The notes: generated from the letters alone by a model not told the origin. A stretch of 64,000 bases of DNA from an uncultured Roseovarius sp. (GCA_951812895.1 OX638333.1:4480619-4544618); one strand, 5' to 3'. Numbered from the stretch's first letter, positions 7,031 to 14,579 are shown. Made by a program: numbers and translations.

Positions 7031-7059
7031 TTGACTATCCTCTAAAGCGGATATACATT
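7031..7059 (+). promoter_or_regulatory. Rightward early promoter with operator O3
   Basis: TTGACT at 7031 and TACATT at 7054 have a 17-base spacer. The operator TATCCTCTAAAGCGGATA (7036-7053) fills the spacer, as O1 does in the leftward promoter. It drives the operon beginning at 7085. Confidence 0.7.
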
Positions 7060-7084
7060 ACTCCCAACACACGGGAGAAACACC

Positions 7085-7333
7085 ATGCACCTTGCACCTC
7101 AGAAACTCCACGCAACCAGTGACCAAATCGCAGCGCTTTTGCGCCACGCCAGAAACACAAGCGAAGGCTCACACCCGACATTCGGAAACCACGTTGCTGA
7201 CGTGCTTGATTGCCTCGTTGCTGTGATCTGGAGCGATGACGAGGAAGACAAAGCCTCTGCCGCAGAAGACCTTGTGGACGCAGCAAGTGCCCTGCGTGAC
7301 CGTGCTGATATCGAAATGCAGGAGGCCGCGTAA
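7085..7333 (+). CDS. Hypothetical protein, first gene of rightward operon
   Basis: An acidic 82-aa helical protein of unknown function, rich in Ala and Asp (WSDDEEDKASAAEDLVDAAS). GGGAG seven bases upstream supports the ATG. As the first gene under the O2/O3-controlled promoter it holds the position of a lambda N- or kil-like early gene, but no such motif is visible. Confidence 0.75.
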   Translation: MHLAPQKLHATSDQIAALLRHARNTSEGSHPTFGNHVADVLDCLVAVIWSDDEEDKASAAEDLVDAASALRDRADIEMQEAA

Positions 7334-8061
7334 TGTCCAAGTTTGACGTTCTCAAAAGATTTACTGGCGAAGTTCTTTTCACGGCTGAGTTGGACTGTGA
7401 CGACGATACACCAAGTTCCATAAGGCTAGGCCTTGCCGTTAAGTGGGGTGTTAAGAACAGAGCGAACCTCAACGGAGCGAACCTCGACGGAGCGAGCCTC
7501 TACAGAGCGAACCTCAACGGAGCGAACCTCGACGGAGCGAACCTCAACGGAGCGAACCTCGACGGAGCGAACCTCAACGGAGCGAACCTCGACGGAGCGA
7601 ACCTCAACGGAGCGAACCTCGACGGAGCGAACCTCAACGGAGCGAGCCTCTACAGAGCGAACCTCGACGGAGCGAGCCTCTACAGAGCGAACCTCAACGG
7701 AGCGAGCCTCTACAGAGCGAACCTCGACGGAGCGAGCCTCTACAGAGCGAACCTCAACGGAGCGAACCTCAACGGAGCGAGCCTCTACAGAGCGAGCCTC
7801 TACAGAGCGAGCGGAATCAACGAATACATCAAATGCATTCAGATAGATCAGTACCCGATCACCTACACCTCAGAGGTGATGCAGATCGGATGCCAAAGAC
7901 ATTTGATCGCGGAATGGCGTGGCTTTGACGATGAACGCATTGCGGGAATGGATGGCAAAAAAGCCCTGCGGTTCTGGCGCAAGTACAAAGATTGGATATT
8001 TCAAACGATTGATCTTTGCCCCGCGACACCCACGAAAAAAAACGAAGCGGACGCAGCATGA
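7333..8061 (+). CDS. Pentapeptide-repeat protein, long allele
   Basis: A 242-aa protein. Residues 1-43 form a non-repeat head, residues 44-158 hold 23 consecutive pentapeptides of three kinds ([15 protein letters not shown]) and a C-terminal domain follows ([18 protein letters not shown], then [10 protein letters not shown]). The A-x-L core residues predict a right-handed quadrilateral beta-helix; some family members mimic DNA and bind gyrase. The DNA repeats in nearly identical 15-base units, suggesting recent expansion. The second phage copy (53591) has lost residues 35-121. Its ATG overlaps the upstream TAA. Confidence 0.92.
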   Translation: MSKFDVLKRFTGEVLFTAELDCDDDTPSSIRLGLAVKWGVKNRANLNGANLDGASLYRANLNGANLDGANLNGANLDGANLNGANLDGANLNGANLDGANLNGASLYRANLDGASLYRANLNGASLYRANLDGASLYRANLNGANLNGASLYRASLYRASGINEYIKCIQIDQYPITYTSEVMQIGCQRHLIAEWRGFDDERIAGMDGKKALRFWRKYKDWIFQTIDLCPATPTKKNEADAA

Positions 8062-8327
8062 CCCCTCCCCTCCCCCCTCAAGTGTCGTCTGGTCCCTCTG
8101 ATGGCACAAAGTCCTCGGCTGGTAATTCTCCCCAGACTGGCCGGGGCACCTTCAACATGCCTCGCTACGCAAACTTGCGCGATGGTGATCTGGTCAAACG
8201 CAAATCAAACGGGTGTCAGAACATTGTCGGCACACTCGTGTTTGTCGTCACTCTTATTCTGCTTGGCTGCGCCATAGCTCAGGCAGCGGGGCCGCACCCT
8301 GATTGCATGGGAATACCGGCATGCTGA
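8058..8327 (+). CDS. Small single-pass membrane protein
   Basis: An 89-aa protein with a Pro/Ser/Gly-rich N-terminus and one hydrophobic segment near residues 57-78 (NIVGTLVFVVTLILLGCAIA), then a short tail with Cys. The ATG overlaps the pentapeptide stop (ATGA). Function unknown. Confidence 0.6.
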   Translation: MTPPLPPQVSSGPSDGTKSSAGNSPQTGRGTFNMPRYANLRDGDLVKRKSNGCQNIVGTLVFVVTLILLGCAIAQAAGPHPDCMGIPAC

Positions 8328-8632
8328 ACCGTTACGCCACCTCACTGAAACACAAGAAAAACGTGTCCCTGTTTGAGCGGATTTTAGACAGGTATTCATG
8401 GCTAGAACTACACCAGCCAAACCCCGAAAAAGCGCCATGGCACGAGCGGGCGATACTGACTGATGAATTCGGCGGAACAATCGTTTTGAACTTCTGGCCA
8501 TGCTCTCTCACCGCACAGCGTGAAGGGTGCAAGTCAGTCAAGGGAGTGGATGAAATTCGCCTCATGATTTCTGAGGCAATAGACGATTGCCAAGCCGCAG
8601 AAGCCTTTGACGTTCTGGAGGCCGGCCAATGA
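8321..8632 (+). CDS. Hypothetical protein, 103 aa
   Basis: It starts MLNRYATSLKHKKNVSLFER and has a WHERAILTDEFGGTIVLNFW segment; no family is recognised. Its start overlaps the upstream gene by 7 bp and its stop overlaps the next ATG by 4 bp. ATG 8321 is preferred over 8303, which would lie further inside the upstream gene. Confidence 0.65.
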   Translation: MLNRYATSLKHKKNVSLFERILDRYSWLELHQPNPEKAPWHERAILTDEFGGTIVLNFWPCSLTAQREGCKSVKGVDEIRLMISEAIDDCQAAEAFDVLEAGQ

Positions 8633-8709
8633 CCCACCCCCTATTCATAGCCCTACAAGGCACAATTCTGGCCTGCTTGTACGCAATCGCTCTTACGGGG
8701 GCTTGGTGA
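8629..8709 (+). CDS. Tiny membrane peptide, 26 aa
   Basis: MTHPLFIALQGTILACLYAI and six more residues make a single hydrophobic helix. The ATG overlaps the upstream TGA (ATGA) and its TGA shares a base with the next ATG (TGATG). The precise coupling on both sides supports it; the function is unknown. Confidence 0.5.
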   Translation: MTHPLFIALQGTILACLYAIALTGAW

Positions 8710-8936
8710 TGAAACATAACCTACCTCAATTCTTCTCTGATTCCTATGAAATCGGTCAGAAGAAAGTAGCCCAAATCCACTTTGATCTTGCTTCGGAGCA
8801 AATGGCGGAAGCCGCGCCAGAGGCGTTTTCAACCGGATACGAAAACCCTGACTGGCGTGCCATGCGCCGCCGCCAGTTTCAACGGGGTTGGTCTGAATAT
8901 CAAAGAGCTAAATCAATACTGGAGGCCCTCACATGA
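8709..8936 (+). CDS. Hypothetical protein, 75 aa
   Basis: A helical, charged protein (MKHNLPQFFSDSYEIGQKKV onward, ending RGWSEYQRAKSILEALT). It is not recognised. It is coupled at both ends to neighbours in the recombination operon. ATG 8709 is chosen over the out-of-place 8607, which lies in the upstream gene. Confidence 0.65.
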   Translation: MKHNLPQFFSDSYEIGQKKVAQIHFDLASEQMAEAAPEAFSTGYENPDWRAMRRRQFQRGWSEYQRAKSILEALT

Positions 8937-9430
8937 ATGTACGCGCTGACATACCACTCATTTCTAGAATCTCCGAAGAACTACGGGATATGCTGGGTGA
9001 CGAATTTGATCCTGAGACCTTTTGGGATAGCCTTGATGGCGAAACCGATGCAGTAGACATTGCGGATCGGTTGATTTCTTCGATGCAGGATGATGCCACG
9101 CTTGCAGATGCGGCCAAGGAATATGCTGCTGAAATATCTAGCCGCGCAAAACGTATTTCAGAGCGCGCAGGCGCAAAGAAGAAAGCTCTACTGCAAATTC
9201 TGGATGCGACTGGCGAGAAAAAACTAGAGCGCCCACTTGCCACCATTAGCCGACGCGCTGGAAGTATATCGGTGAGCATCACAGAAGAATCTGTGATCCC
9301 CTCGCAGTTGATGAAAACAACCGTCTTCCCCGATAAATCGGAGATCAAAAAGCAATTGCAGGCAGGAGAGGTCGTTCCGGGCGCAGAACTGGTACGCGGT
9401 CCGGACACGGTTTCAGTGAGGGTTAAGTGA
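8933..9430 (+). CDS. Siphovirus Gp157-like protein
   Basis: A 165-aa protein with an acidic N-terminal half, a central coiled-coil stretch (AAEISSRAKRISERAGAKKKAL) and a small C-terminal domain (ISRRAGSISVSITEESVIPSQL...FPDKSEIKKQLQAGEVVPGAEL). This is the Gp157 family layout; members occur in phage recombination modules next to annealing proteins and their role is not settled. It overlaps the Rad52-like gene by one base, supporting a shared role in DNA recombination. Confidence 0.8.
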   Translation: MNVRADIPLISRISEELRDMLGDEFDPETFWDSLDGETDAVDIADRLISSMQDDATLADAAKEYAAEISSRAKRISERAGAKKKALLQILDATGEKKLERPLATISRRAGSISVSITEESVIPSQLMKTTVFPDKSEIKKQLQAGEVVPGAELVRGPDTVSVRVK

Positions 9431-10128
9431 TGCGCCTCCCTGATCTTGCTAAAGAATTCCCCCGTGACGCTATTCACTGGCGTGCGCAAACCCTCACCAG
9501 AGATGGTGATAAAGCCTTAGCCCTTGCCTATCTGGATGCACGGGACGTTATGGATCGGCTGGACGAAGTATGTGGTCCTGAAAATTGGCAGACCAAATAT
9601 TTAGAGACCCCCACGGGGCGCGTCCTGTGTAACATCGGCATTAAGATTGGTGATGAGTGGGTATGGAAGTCTGACGGGGCTGGGGCCACCGATATAGAGG
9701 GCGAAAAGGGTGGGATCAGCGACAGCCTAAAGCGTGCGGCGGTGCTTTGGGGCATTGGCCGTTATCTCTACCGCCTAGATGCCGTTTGGGCACCTTGTGA
9801 AACATATCAAAAGGGTGATCGAAAATACTTTTCCAAGTGGAGGGGTTCGCCTTGGGACCATGTGCGCAACGCGCCTCCGAAAGCCCGAGAGCCTGAAAAA
9901 GAGCAGCCCAGAAACCCCAAAGATATCGCAGACTCGTTGATTGCCGTTATAGGAAAGCCAGAAAATCGCGACGAACTAAACCTCGCCGTAACGGGTGAAA
10001 AATTTGCCACGGCCTCGGCATGGCTGAAAGAAACCAACACCGCCGAAAGTGAGCGGGTAACAACCGCCTTAGATGCGCGCCGCAAAGAACTTGACCAGCC
10101 CACCCCCGAAGAACTGATGAGGGCATAA
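9430..10128 (+). CDS. Rad52/Sak-like single-strand annealing protein
   Basis: A 232-aa protein; residues 1-150 form the Rad52/Rad22 annealing domain: IHWRAQTLTRDGDKALALAY, then WQTKYLETPTGRVLCNIGIK, the WVWKSDGAG turn and the SDSLKRAAVLWGIGRYLYRL signature. It would anneal complementary single strands during phage recombination. The C-terminal third is charged and variable, as in other phage members. The ATG shares one base with the Gp157 stop; GTG at 9427 is the alternative. Confidence 0.9.
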   Translation: MRLPDLAKEFPRDAIHWRAQTLTRDGDKALALAYLDARDVMDRLDEVCGPENWQTKYLETPTGRVLCNIGIKIGDEWVWKSDGAGATDIEGEKGGISDSLKRAAVLWGIGRYLYRLDAVWAPCETYQKGDRKYFSKWRGSPWDHVRNAPPKAREPEKEQPRNPKDIADSLIAVIGKPENRDELNLAVTGEKFATASAWLKETNTAESERVTTALDARRKELDQPTPEELMRA

Positions 10129-10130
10129 AA

Positions 10131-10598
10131 GTGCCTGACCGCATTCTCAGAACACAACACGACATAGTTAGCTTCGCCACCTTCCTTGAAGGTTTAAAGC
10201 TTCCGTTGACCGTTGAATGGCAGGCAGGAAAGCACCGCAGCCAAGAGCAAAACCGCCTTCAATGGCTTTGGTCAAAAGAAGTGGCAGAACAACTTGGCGA
10301 CCGCGATCAATCTGACGTGCAGGCAGAATTCAAGCTTGAAATCGGCATACCCATTTTGCGCGAAGAACCAACGTTCCGCGAAAAGTATGACCGCATTCTT
10401 CGCAATCATACCTATGAGGAAAAAATCATTATCATGCGTGATTTTGATTTCCCCGTTACCCGTCTGATGAAAACACCCCAGATGGTGCGGTTCCTAGACA
10501 CCATTCAGAACCGATATTTGGAGCGCGGCTTTCAATTGACCGATCCCGATCCCGACATGGCAAAGCACATGGATCGATACAGGGACAAAGCAGCATGA
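10131..10598 (+). CDS. NinB-like recombination protein
   Basis: A 155-aa protein with GTG start two bases after the Rad52-like stop. The segment LTVEWQAGKHRSQEQNRLQWLWSKEVAEQL matches the NinB pattern (a G-x-x-RS-x-EQN turn followed by an aromatic helix). Lambda NinB binds single-stranded DNA and works with the phage recombination proteins, which agrees with the neighbouring annealing protein. Family assignment is fairly good; substrate is inference. Confidence 0.75.
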   Translation: MPDRILRTQHDIVSFATFLEGLKLPLTVEWQAGKHRSQEQNRLQWLWSKEVAEQLGDRDQSDVQAEFKLEIGIPILREEPTFREKYDRILRNHTYEEKIIIMRDFDFPVTRLMKTPQMVRFLDTIQNRYLERGFQLTDPDPDMAKHMDRYRDKAA

Positions 10599-10936
10599 CA
10601 GACCGCATGGAATTCCCTGTAAAGGTCCGTAAGGCCGCTTATGACCGCTCAGGTGGGATTTGTGAGTGCGGGTGCGGCGTGCCTTTTGGCAAAGAGCGTG
10701 TCGAGTATGACCATGACATACCGGCCTATCACGGCGGCAAGCCCACATTGGAAAACTGCCGCGCGCTTCGCTGGTCCTGCCACAAGGTGAAAACCGCTCA
10801 GGACATGCAGGCAATCAAGAAAACCCGCCGGATCATTAAAAAGCAACGCGGCCTGACAGCGCAGAAAGCCACGATACCCGGATCAAAGAATAGCCACTTC
10901 AAAAAGAAGCTGGACGGAACGGTGATCAAGCGATGA
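10595..10936 (+). CDS. HNH endonuclease
   Basis: A 113-aa basic protein. A Cys pair (CECGC) near residue 23 is followed by EYDHDIPAYHGGKPTLENCR and SCHKVKTAQD, the H-N-H metal core with a second Cys pair forming a zinc site. The Lys-rich tail would bind DNA. It overlaps the NinB-like gene by 4 bp, so it is part of the recombination operon and probably a processing nuclease; a homing role is possible but no flanking duplication was seen. Confidence 0.88.
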   Translation: MTDRMEFPVKVRKAAYDRSGGICECGCGVPFGKERVEYDHDIPAYHGGKPTLENCRALRWSCHKVKTAQDMQAIKKTRRIIKKQRGLTAQKATIPGSKNSHFKKKLDGTVIKR

Positions 10937-10961
10937 CCCACCAAAAACTAGGAGCGAAAAC

Positions 10962-11219
10962 ATGAAACTAACGTCACTCATTATCAGCCCGAAACATTCA
11001 TGGGACAAGCCGGGTCGTGAAAACCCCTTGCGTGCTGTCGTGAAGCTGAACTCAGAGCAATCCACTATTGAGTGCGTTCTTAGCGAAGAAACCGTTCGGA
11101 AAATGCTTGATCTTTGTGCGGATGAAATTGCCAGCGATGCAAAGAAGAACGTTGATGATTTTGCTCAAGCTGTCTCTGCAATCGACGTCGATAAGAGCAA
11201 GGCGCTCTTGGCTGGATAG
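10962..11219 (+). CDS. Hypothetical protein, 85 aa
   Basis: A small protein with predicted strands then helices (VVKLNSEQSTIECVLSEETV, KMLDLCADEIASDAKKNVDD). It is not recognised. AGGAG seven bases upstream (ctaggagcgaaaac) supports the start, and the same leader type (AACTAGGAG) precedes the next gene. Confidence 0.7.
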   Translation: MKLTSLIISPKHSWDKPGRENPLRAVVKLNSEQSTIECVLSEETVRKMLDLCADEIASDAKKNVDDFAQAVSAIDVDKSKALLAG

Positions 11220-11249
11220 AAGTAACGCAGGATAAACTAGGAGAGCAGT

Positions 11250-12422
11250 ATGACCAAAGAGCGAATTGAAGAACTAACCCCTGAGCAAGAGAAATATCTC
11301 CCGGTCTTTCGCGAGGAGTGGCTTCGAATTGGTCTGTCCACCAAGAACGTGGATAAAGACGCCTCAACTCACGCGGTTAAGCGGCTATACCAAGCAGGCG
11401 GGCTTGATGAGCCGCTGGTAATGCACTTCGACAGTCCGATGCAGTGCATTCTGGCAATTCATGTAATGCGCAGCCTTGGCGAAATTTCTGAGGCCAACCT
11501 CAGGGACAACCTCGGGGCCAACCTCGGGGCCAACCTCTGGGACAACCTCTGGGACAACCTCTGGGACAACCTCTGGGACAACCTCGGGGCCAACCTCTGG
11601 GACAACCTCAGGGACAACCTCTGGGACAACTTCGGGGACAACCTCAGGGCCAACCTCGGGGCCAACCTCTGGGCCAACCTCTGGGACAACCTCTGGGACA
11701 ACCTCTGGGCCAACCTCAGGGACAACCTCAGGGCCAACCTCTGGGACAACCTCGGGGACAGGGATTTGTATGTTCCCACGTACTTCTGGGGCAACTTAGA
11801 TGCCTACTGGATGGCATGGGCAGAGTTCGCGGAAAAGATTGGTGTTCCAATTGATAAAAAGGAACACTTTCACGCCTACATCGAATTTTCGAAGACCTCA
11901 GGCGTCAGTTATTTTTATCCGGGATTCGCGTTTGTCTCAGATAGACCAGACTTCATCGGCAAGGACGACCTGACCAGACTCCACTGTGAAACCGGGCCAG
12001 CGCTTTCGTTCCGCGACGGATATTCTGTTCACGCATGGCATGGGGTGAATGTTCCGGGCCATTGGATTGAAAACCCGCAGGAAGTCGATCCGGCTGAAAT
12101 CCTGAAATCCGAAAATGTTGAACAGCGGGCGGCGGGCGCGCAGATAATCGGGTGGCCTCGAATGGCCGAAAAGCTGGACCGCAAGATTATCGAAGGAGAC
12201 CCGGAAAGTGACGTTGGCGCTCTTGTTGAGTTCACGCTGCCGGGCCTGCCCGATCCCGGGCGGTTCCTCATGGCGAAATGCCCCAGAAACGGGATCATCT
12301 GCGAAGGTGTTCCTCGTGTGTCCGACATAGACGATCAACCAATAAGCACAGCGATTGCGGCGCAAGCATGGCGGGACTGCCTGCCGCAGGCTGAATACAT
12401 TCATCCCGCCATTCGCACATAG
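11250..12422 (+). CDS. Tetrapeptide-repeat protein with DUF6745-like domain
   Basis: A 390-aa protein. Residues 1-80 form a helical head. Residues 81-171 are about 22 tandem four-residue units of N-L-[WRG]-[DA], encoded by near-identical 12-base repeats. The remainder resembles DUF6745: YVPTYFWGNLDAYWMAWAEF, RLHCETGPALSFRDG, HAWHGVNVPGHWI and AGAQIIGWPRM. I recall similar short repeats before this domain in actinobacterial proteins. The function is unknown. The Leu periodicity of four differs from pentapeptide proteins, so another solenoid or amphipathic helix is likely. GGAG precedes the ATG. Confidence 0.75.
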   Translation: MTKERIEELTPEQEKYLPVFREEWLRIGLSTKNVDKDASTHAVKRLYQAGGLDEPLVMHFDSPMQCILAIHVMRSLGEISEANLRDNLGANLGANLWDNLWDNLWDNLWDNLGANLWDNLRDNLWDNFGDNLRANLGANLWANLWDNLWDNLWANLRDNLRANLWDNLGDRDLYVPTYFWGNLDAYWMAWAEFAEKIGVPIDKKEHFHAYIEFSKTSGVSYFYPGFAFVSDRPDFIGKDDLTRLHCETGPALSFRDGYSVHAWHGVNVPGHWIENPQEVDPAEILKSENVEQRAAGAQIIGWPRMAEKLDRKIIEGDPESDVGALVEFTLPGLPDPGRFLMAKCPRNGIICEGVPRVSDIDDQPISTAIAAQAWRDCLPQAEYIHPAIRT

Positions 12423-12431
12423 GAGAACAAC

Positions 12432-12779
12432 ATGCGCGTAGCTATTGCAAACCAAGGTGAGGTCCGAATTGACCGGATCGACGCCATACCCAAAGTTGAA
12501 ACGAAGGAGTTCAAAGAGAAGAGCACCAAAGGCTGGATCATTAGCCATTCTGAGCAGGGGCATCATCACACATTAGGTGGTGACTGCGAGGTTTTGGAGC
12601 GCGCGGAATGTCCGGCAGGCGCACGTATTCTCTATGCCATCGTTAAGGAGCCAACCAAGCTCTTTCAAGACGCGGCTGTGCCCCATGATCCAGTGGATTT
12701 GAGCGAGGGTATTTATGAATTCCGTATCAAGCGGGAATACGATCCTTTTGCGGATCAGGCGCGCCGGGTAGCGGACTGA
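12432..12779 (+). CDS. Conserved-looking partner of the DUF6745-like gene
   Basis: A 115-aa protein with GHHHTLGGDCEVLERAE, then ILYAIVKEPTKLFQDA, then VDLSEGIYEFRIKREYDPFA and a terminal RRVAD. The His cluster and strand-rich pattern suggest a small beta-sandwich that may bind metal; no named family is certain. It begins nine bases after the DUF6745-like gene with AGGAG, and the operon ends at the terminator directly after it, so the two are probably made together. Confidence 0.7.
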   Translation: MRVAIANQGEVRIDRIDAIPKVETKEFKEKSTKGWIISHSEQGHHHTLGGDCEVLERAECPAGARILYAIVKEPTKLFQDAAVPHDPVDLSEGIYEFRIKREYDPFADQARRVAD

Positions 12780-12800
12780 CTTTAACCCCACCCACAACAA

Positions 12801-12822
12801 GCCCCCGCTAACAGGCGGGGGC
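12801..12822. terminator. Bidirectional hairpin terminator
   Basis: GCCCCCGC and GCGGGGGC form a perfect 8-bp stem with a six-base loop between two convergent operons. No long T-run follows on either side, so efficiency is uncertain. Confidence 0.65.
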
Positions 12823-12865
12823 GGAAAGGAGAACGGATACGGAACATGAGGGCGGGGCGTCAAGG

Positions 12866-13114
12866 TTAAAACGGGTTTGATGACCACCAGCCATGCGCGG
12901 AAATTGCCAGTGCCAATACCGCGATCACGAGAGCGACGGTTGCTTTACGGTCCGCTAGGATATTCGAACGCCTGGTTAGTTCGCGCTCAGCCAAAAGCCG
13001 ATCAATCGAACCGGCTGGCCAAGTTGAAATGTACTGAATCAGATCGTCATCGGATAGTCGGCGTAGGGTTTCGGGCTTTCCGTCGGTCATATTGTAGAGT
13101 GTCGTCTCGGCCAT
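12866..13114 (-). CDS. Small membrane-anchored protein
   Basis: An 82-aa protein starting MAETTLYNMTDGKPETLRRL, with a C-terminal membrane helix (KATVALVIAVLALAISAHGW). AAGGAG six bases before the ATG at 13114 excludes the longer reading from 13147. It is the last gene of the leftward small-gene cluster. Function unknown. Confidence 0.65.
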   Translation of the reverse strand: MAETTLYNMTDGKPETLRRLSDDDLIQYISTWPAGSIDRLLAERELTRRSNILADRKATVALVIAVLALAISAHGWWSSNPF

Positions 13115-13155
13115 CCAGTTCTCCTTGTGTAAAACAAAGATAGGCATTCAAGCTG

Positions 13156-13353
13156 TCAGTTTCCACCTCCGCAATCAGGCTCCTGTTTGTTGCGCGATTC
13201 AAAATCTACACATTCGGTTTTCTTGAATGGGAACTGCTTGAGATTTGCTATTGCAGGGCGTCTTTTGCATTCGACCCATTCCGCCGTGATATAGTGATCA
13301 TCGCTGTCTTGATTCCATTCATAATGAACGCAGTCGGTGCAAGCATTGAACAT
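13156..13353 (-). CDS. Cys-rich small protein
   Basis: A 65-aa protein with Cys at CTDC near the N-terminus, then a central Cys and two more near the C-terminus (ECKRRP, TECVDFE), consistent with a zinc site or disulfides; no signal peptide. AAGGAGG lies eight bases before the ATG, inside the end of the upstream gene. Not recognised. Confidence 0.65.
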   Translation of the reverse strand: MFNACTDCVHYEWNQDSDDHYITAEWVECKRRPAIANLKQFPFKKTECVDFESRNKQEPDCGGGN

Positions 13354-13356
13354 CCC

Positions 13357-13689
13357 TCAGGCCTCCTTATTAGGCATTGCTTTCCCGCGAGCCTCACCCA
13401 ACTTTAGACGCTGCTCCAACCGCCAATTCACGTTCTTTACACAGGCCGCAAGATCAGCCTCGTAGAAGCCAAGGCGCTTTTGGCCAAGGAAGAACTCAGA
13501 GCCGCCGACGGTTAATCCAGTAAGCGTTTTGGTGATCTCAATTGCGTATCCGCGCAGCTTCTCGATCTCTCGCTTCTGTTGGTCGATCTTCATCTGTTTG
13601 ATCAGCAATTCGTCGGACGCCCTACCGCAGAGGTCGGCTATGTGCGTCTTAGGTCCGACCTCGGCCAGCAATTCATCTCGCAGTCCCAT
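13357..13689 (-). CDS. Coiled-coil hypothetical protein
   Basis: A 110-aa charged helical protein. Residues 28-55 (ELLIKQMKIDQQKREIEKLR) suit a coiled coil. No domain is recognised. It precedes the Cys-rich gene by three bases. Confidence 0.65.
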   Translation of the reverse strand: MGLRDELLAEVGPKTHIADLCGRASDELLIKQMKIDQQKREIEKLRGYAIEITKTLTGLTVGGSEFFLGQKRLGFYEADLAACVKNVNWRLEQRLKLGEARGKAMPNKEA

Positions 13690-13704
13690 TAGTCATGGCC
13701 TCCC

Positions 13705-13872
13705 TCATGTACCAATTTCTACTTCGTTTTTGCGTACCATTTTCGCGCCGCACTTAGGGCAACCACGACAGGCATTTGTGTAATGTCCACGCTTGACCGT
13801 ATGGCTGCACATCAGCTTTGTGCAGACGAACCAGAATTTAGGAACCCACGGTCTGCCGCGATACCCGCTCAT
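13705..13872 (-). CDS. Small zinc-ribbon protein, 55 aa
   Basis: It starts MSGYRGRPWVPKFWFVCTKL and has five cysteines, including CRGCPKCGAKM, which reads as a zinc ribbon. The leader GGAGACGATTTGATG is identical to that of the gene at 13886-14089. It may bind nucleic acid or a protein partner; function unknown. Confidence 0.65.
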   Translation of the reverse strand: MSGYRGRPWVPKFWFVCTKLMCSHTVKRGHYTNACRGCPKCGAKMVRKNEVEIGT

Positions 13873-13885
13873 CAAATCGTCTCCT

Positions 13886-14089
13886 TTATCGTGAGTTCGC
13901 GCGATCCCGGATCACACGATTTTGGTTTTCAATTTTGCGGTCAAAGACCAAAGGATCAACATCCCTCTCGCTAAAAACGAAAGGCAGCTTTCCCGGCTTG
14001 CGACACATGCAATAGCCGTCCGCGACAGCCAATACCTTTACGTCGCCACCATCGCCCGGATACGAGAACCAATCGCCACTCACTGCCAT
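13886..14089 (-). CDS. Small hypothetical protein, 67 aa
   Basis: It starts MAVSGDWFSYPGDGGDVKVL and contains CMCRKPGKLPFVF. No family is recognised. The Shine-Dalgarno in GGAGACGATTTG selects ATG 14089 over the in-frame TTG just upstream. Confidence 0.6.
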   Translation of the reverse strand: MAVSGDWFSYPGDGGDVKVLAVADGYCMCRKPGKLPFVFSERDVDPLVFDRKIENQNRVIRDRANSR

Positions 14090-14107
14090 CAAATCGTCTC
14101 CAATTAG

Positions 14108-14317
14108 TTAAGTTTGATTTCCATGCATGGCGTAGTGATCTGCTGCAGCTTTCAACACCTCAGACACCATGCGACGCCCTTCAGCTTTCTGTTCGTCCGA
14201 CATTCCATCGAAGTCCGGCAGAGGTTCACCTTGGGAGATAGAATAGTCTTCTGCACACCTCATAAGCGCCGCCTCGCCTGCATCAATCATGCCGGTTGTG
14301 ATCTTTATGCGTACCAA
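14108..14317 (-). CDS. Small hypothetical protein, 69 aa
   Basis: A helical acidic protein (MIDAGEAALMRCAEDYSISQ, ending AAADHYAMHGNQT). TTG at 14317 has GGGAG nine bases upstream; ATG at 14290 is the alternative but has no ribosome site. Phage proteins with a similar MRCAEDYSISQ-type helix are common, but the function is unknown. Confidence 0.6.
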   Translation of the reverse strand: MVRIKITTGMIDAGEAALMRCAEDYSISQGEPLPDFDGMSDEQKAEGRRMVSEVLKAAADHYAMHGNQT

Positions 14318-14336
14318 CGGTCATCGCTCCCTTGAA

Positions 14337-14579
14337 TCATATGTAGGCACCAGCATCTAGGCCATCCCAGACACGGTGCAGTTCATCAGCTTTGCCCGCT
14401 GCTATGAGGTCAACAGGCAGTTGGTTTGCAAGAAGCGGTTGAGGCAGGTTGAACCACTTAACCGCGTCCTCGAATTCGTAATATTCAGTGAGGCGCTTGA
14501 ACATGTCGACGGTTTCTTGAGACGCGCGGCGACGATCGTCCTCCATCGCTTGGTAAAGCTCATTGCGTATTTCACCCAT
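14337..14579 (-). CDS. DUF2384 (Xre/MbcA/ParS)-like antitoxin domain protein, orphan
   Basis: An 80-aa protein whose C-terminal half (AVKWFNLPQPLLANQLPVDLIAAGKADELHRVWDGLDAGAY) follows the toxin-binding domain pattern of Xre/MbcA/ParS antitoxins: a W-x-P-x-x-x-L start, an L-P-x-D-L-I helix and an L-x-x-G-x-Y end. No RES-type toxin lies beside it. It may act as an anti-toxin against host systems; that is inference. Confidence 0.55.
   Translation of the reverse strand: MGEIRNELYQAMEDDRRRASQETVDMFKRLTEYYEFEDAVKWFNLPQPLLANQLPVDLIAAGKADELHRVWDGLDAGAYI

Noticed and set aside
7450-7810. Possible CRISPR array
   Set aside because: The repeats are contiguous 15-base coding units without unique spacers; the same applies to the 12-base repeats at 11500-11760.
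7433-7846. Open frame of repeated STERT-type residues in another frame of the pentapeptide gene
   Set aside because: It is only the alternate reading of the 15-base repeats, with no start signal or distinct end domain.
8929-9489. Long minus-strand frame of 186 codons opposite the Gp157-like gene
   Set aside because: It is antisense to a well-supported operon gene, Ser-rich, and has no ribosome site.
11459-11799. Repeated Arg-Leu-Ser-Gln and Thr-Ser-Gly frames opposite or beside the tetrapeptide repeats
   Set aside because: They are shadows of the 12-base repeats; only the N-L-x-D frame continues into a domain at both ends.
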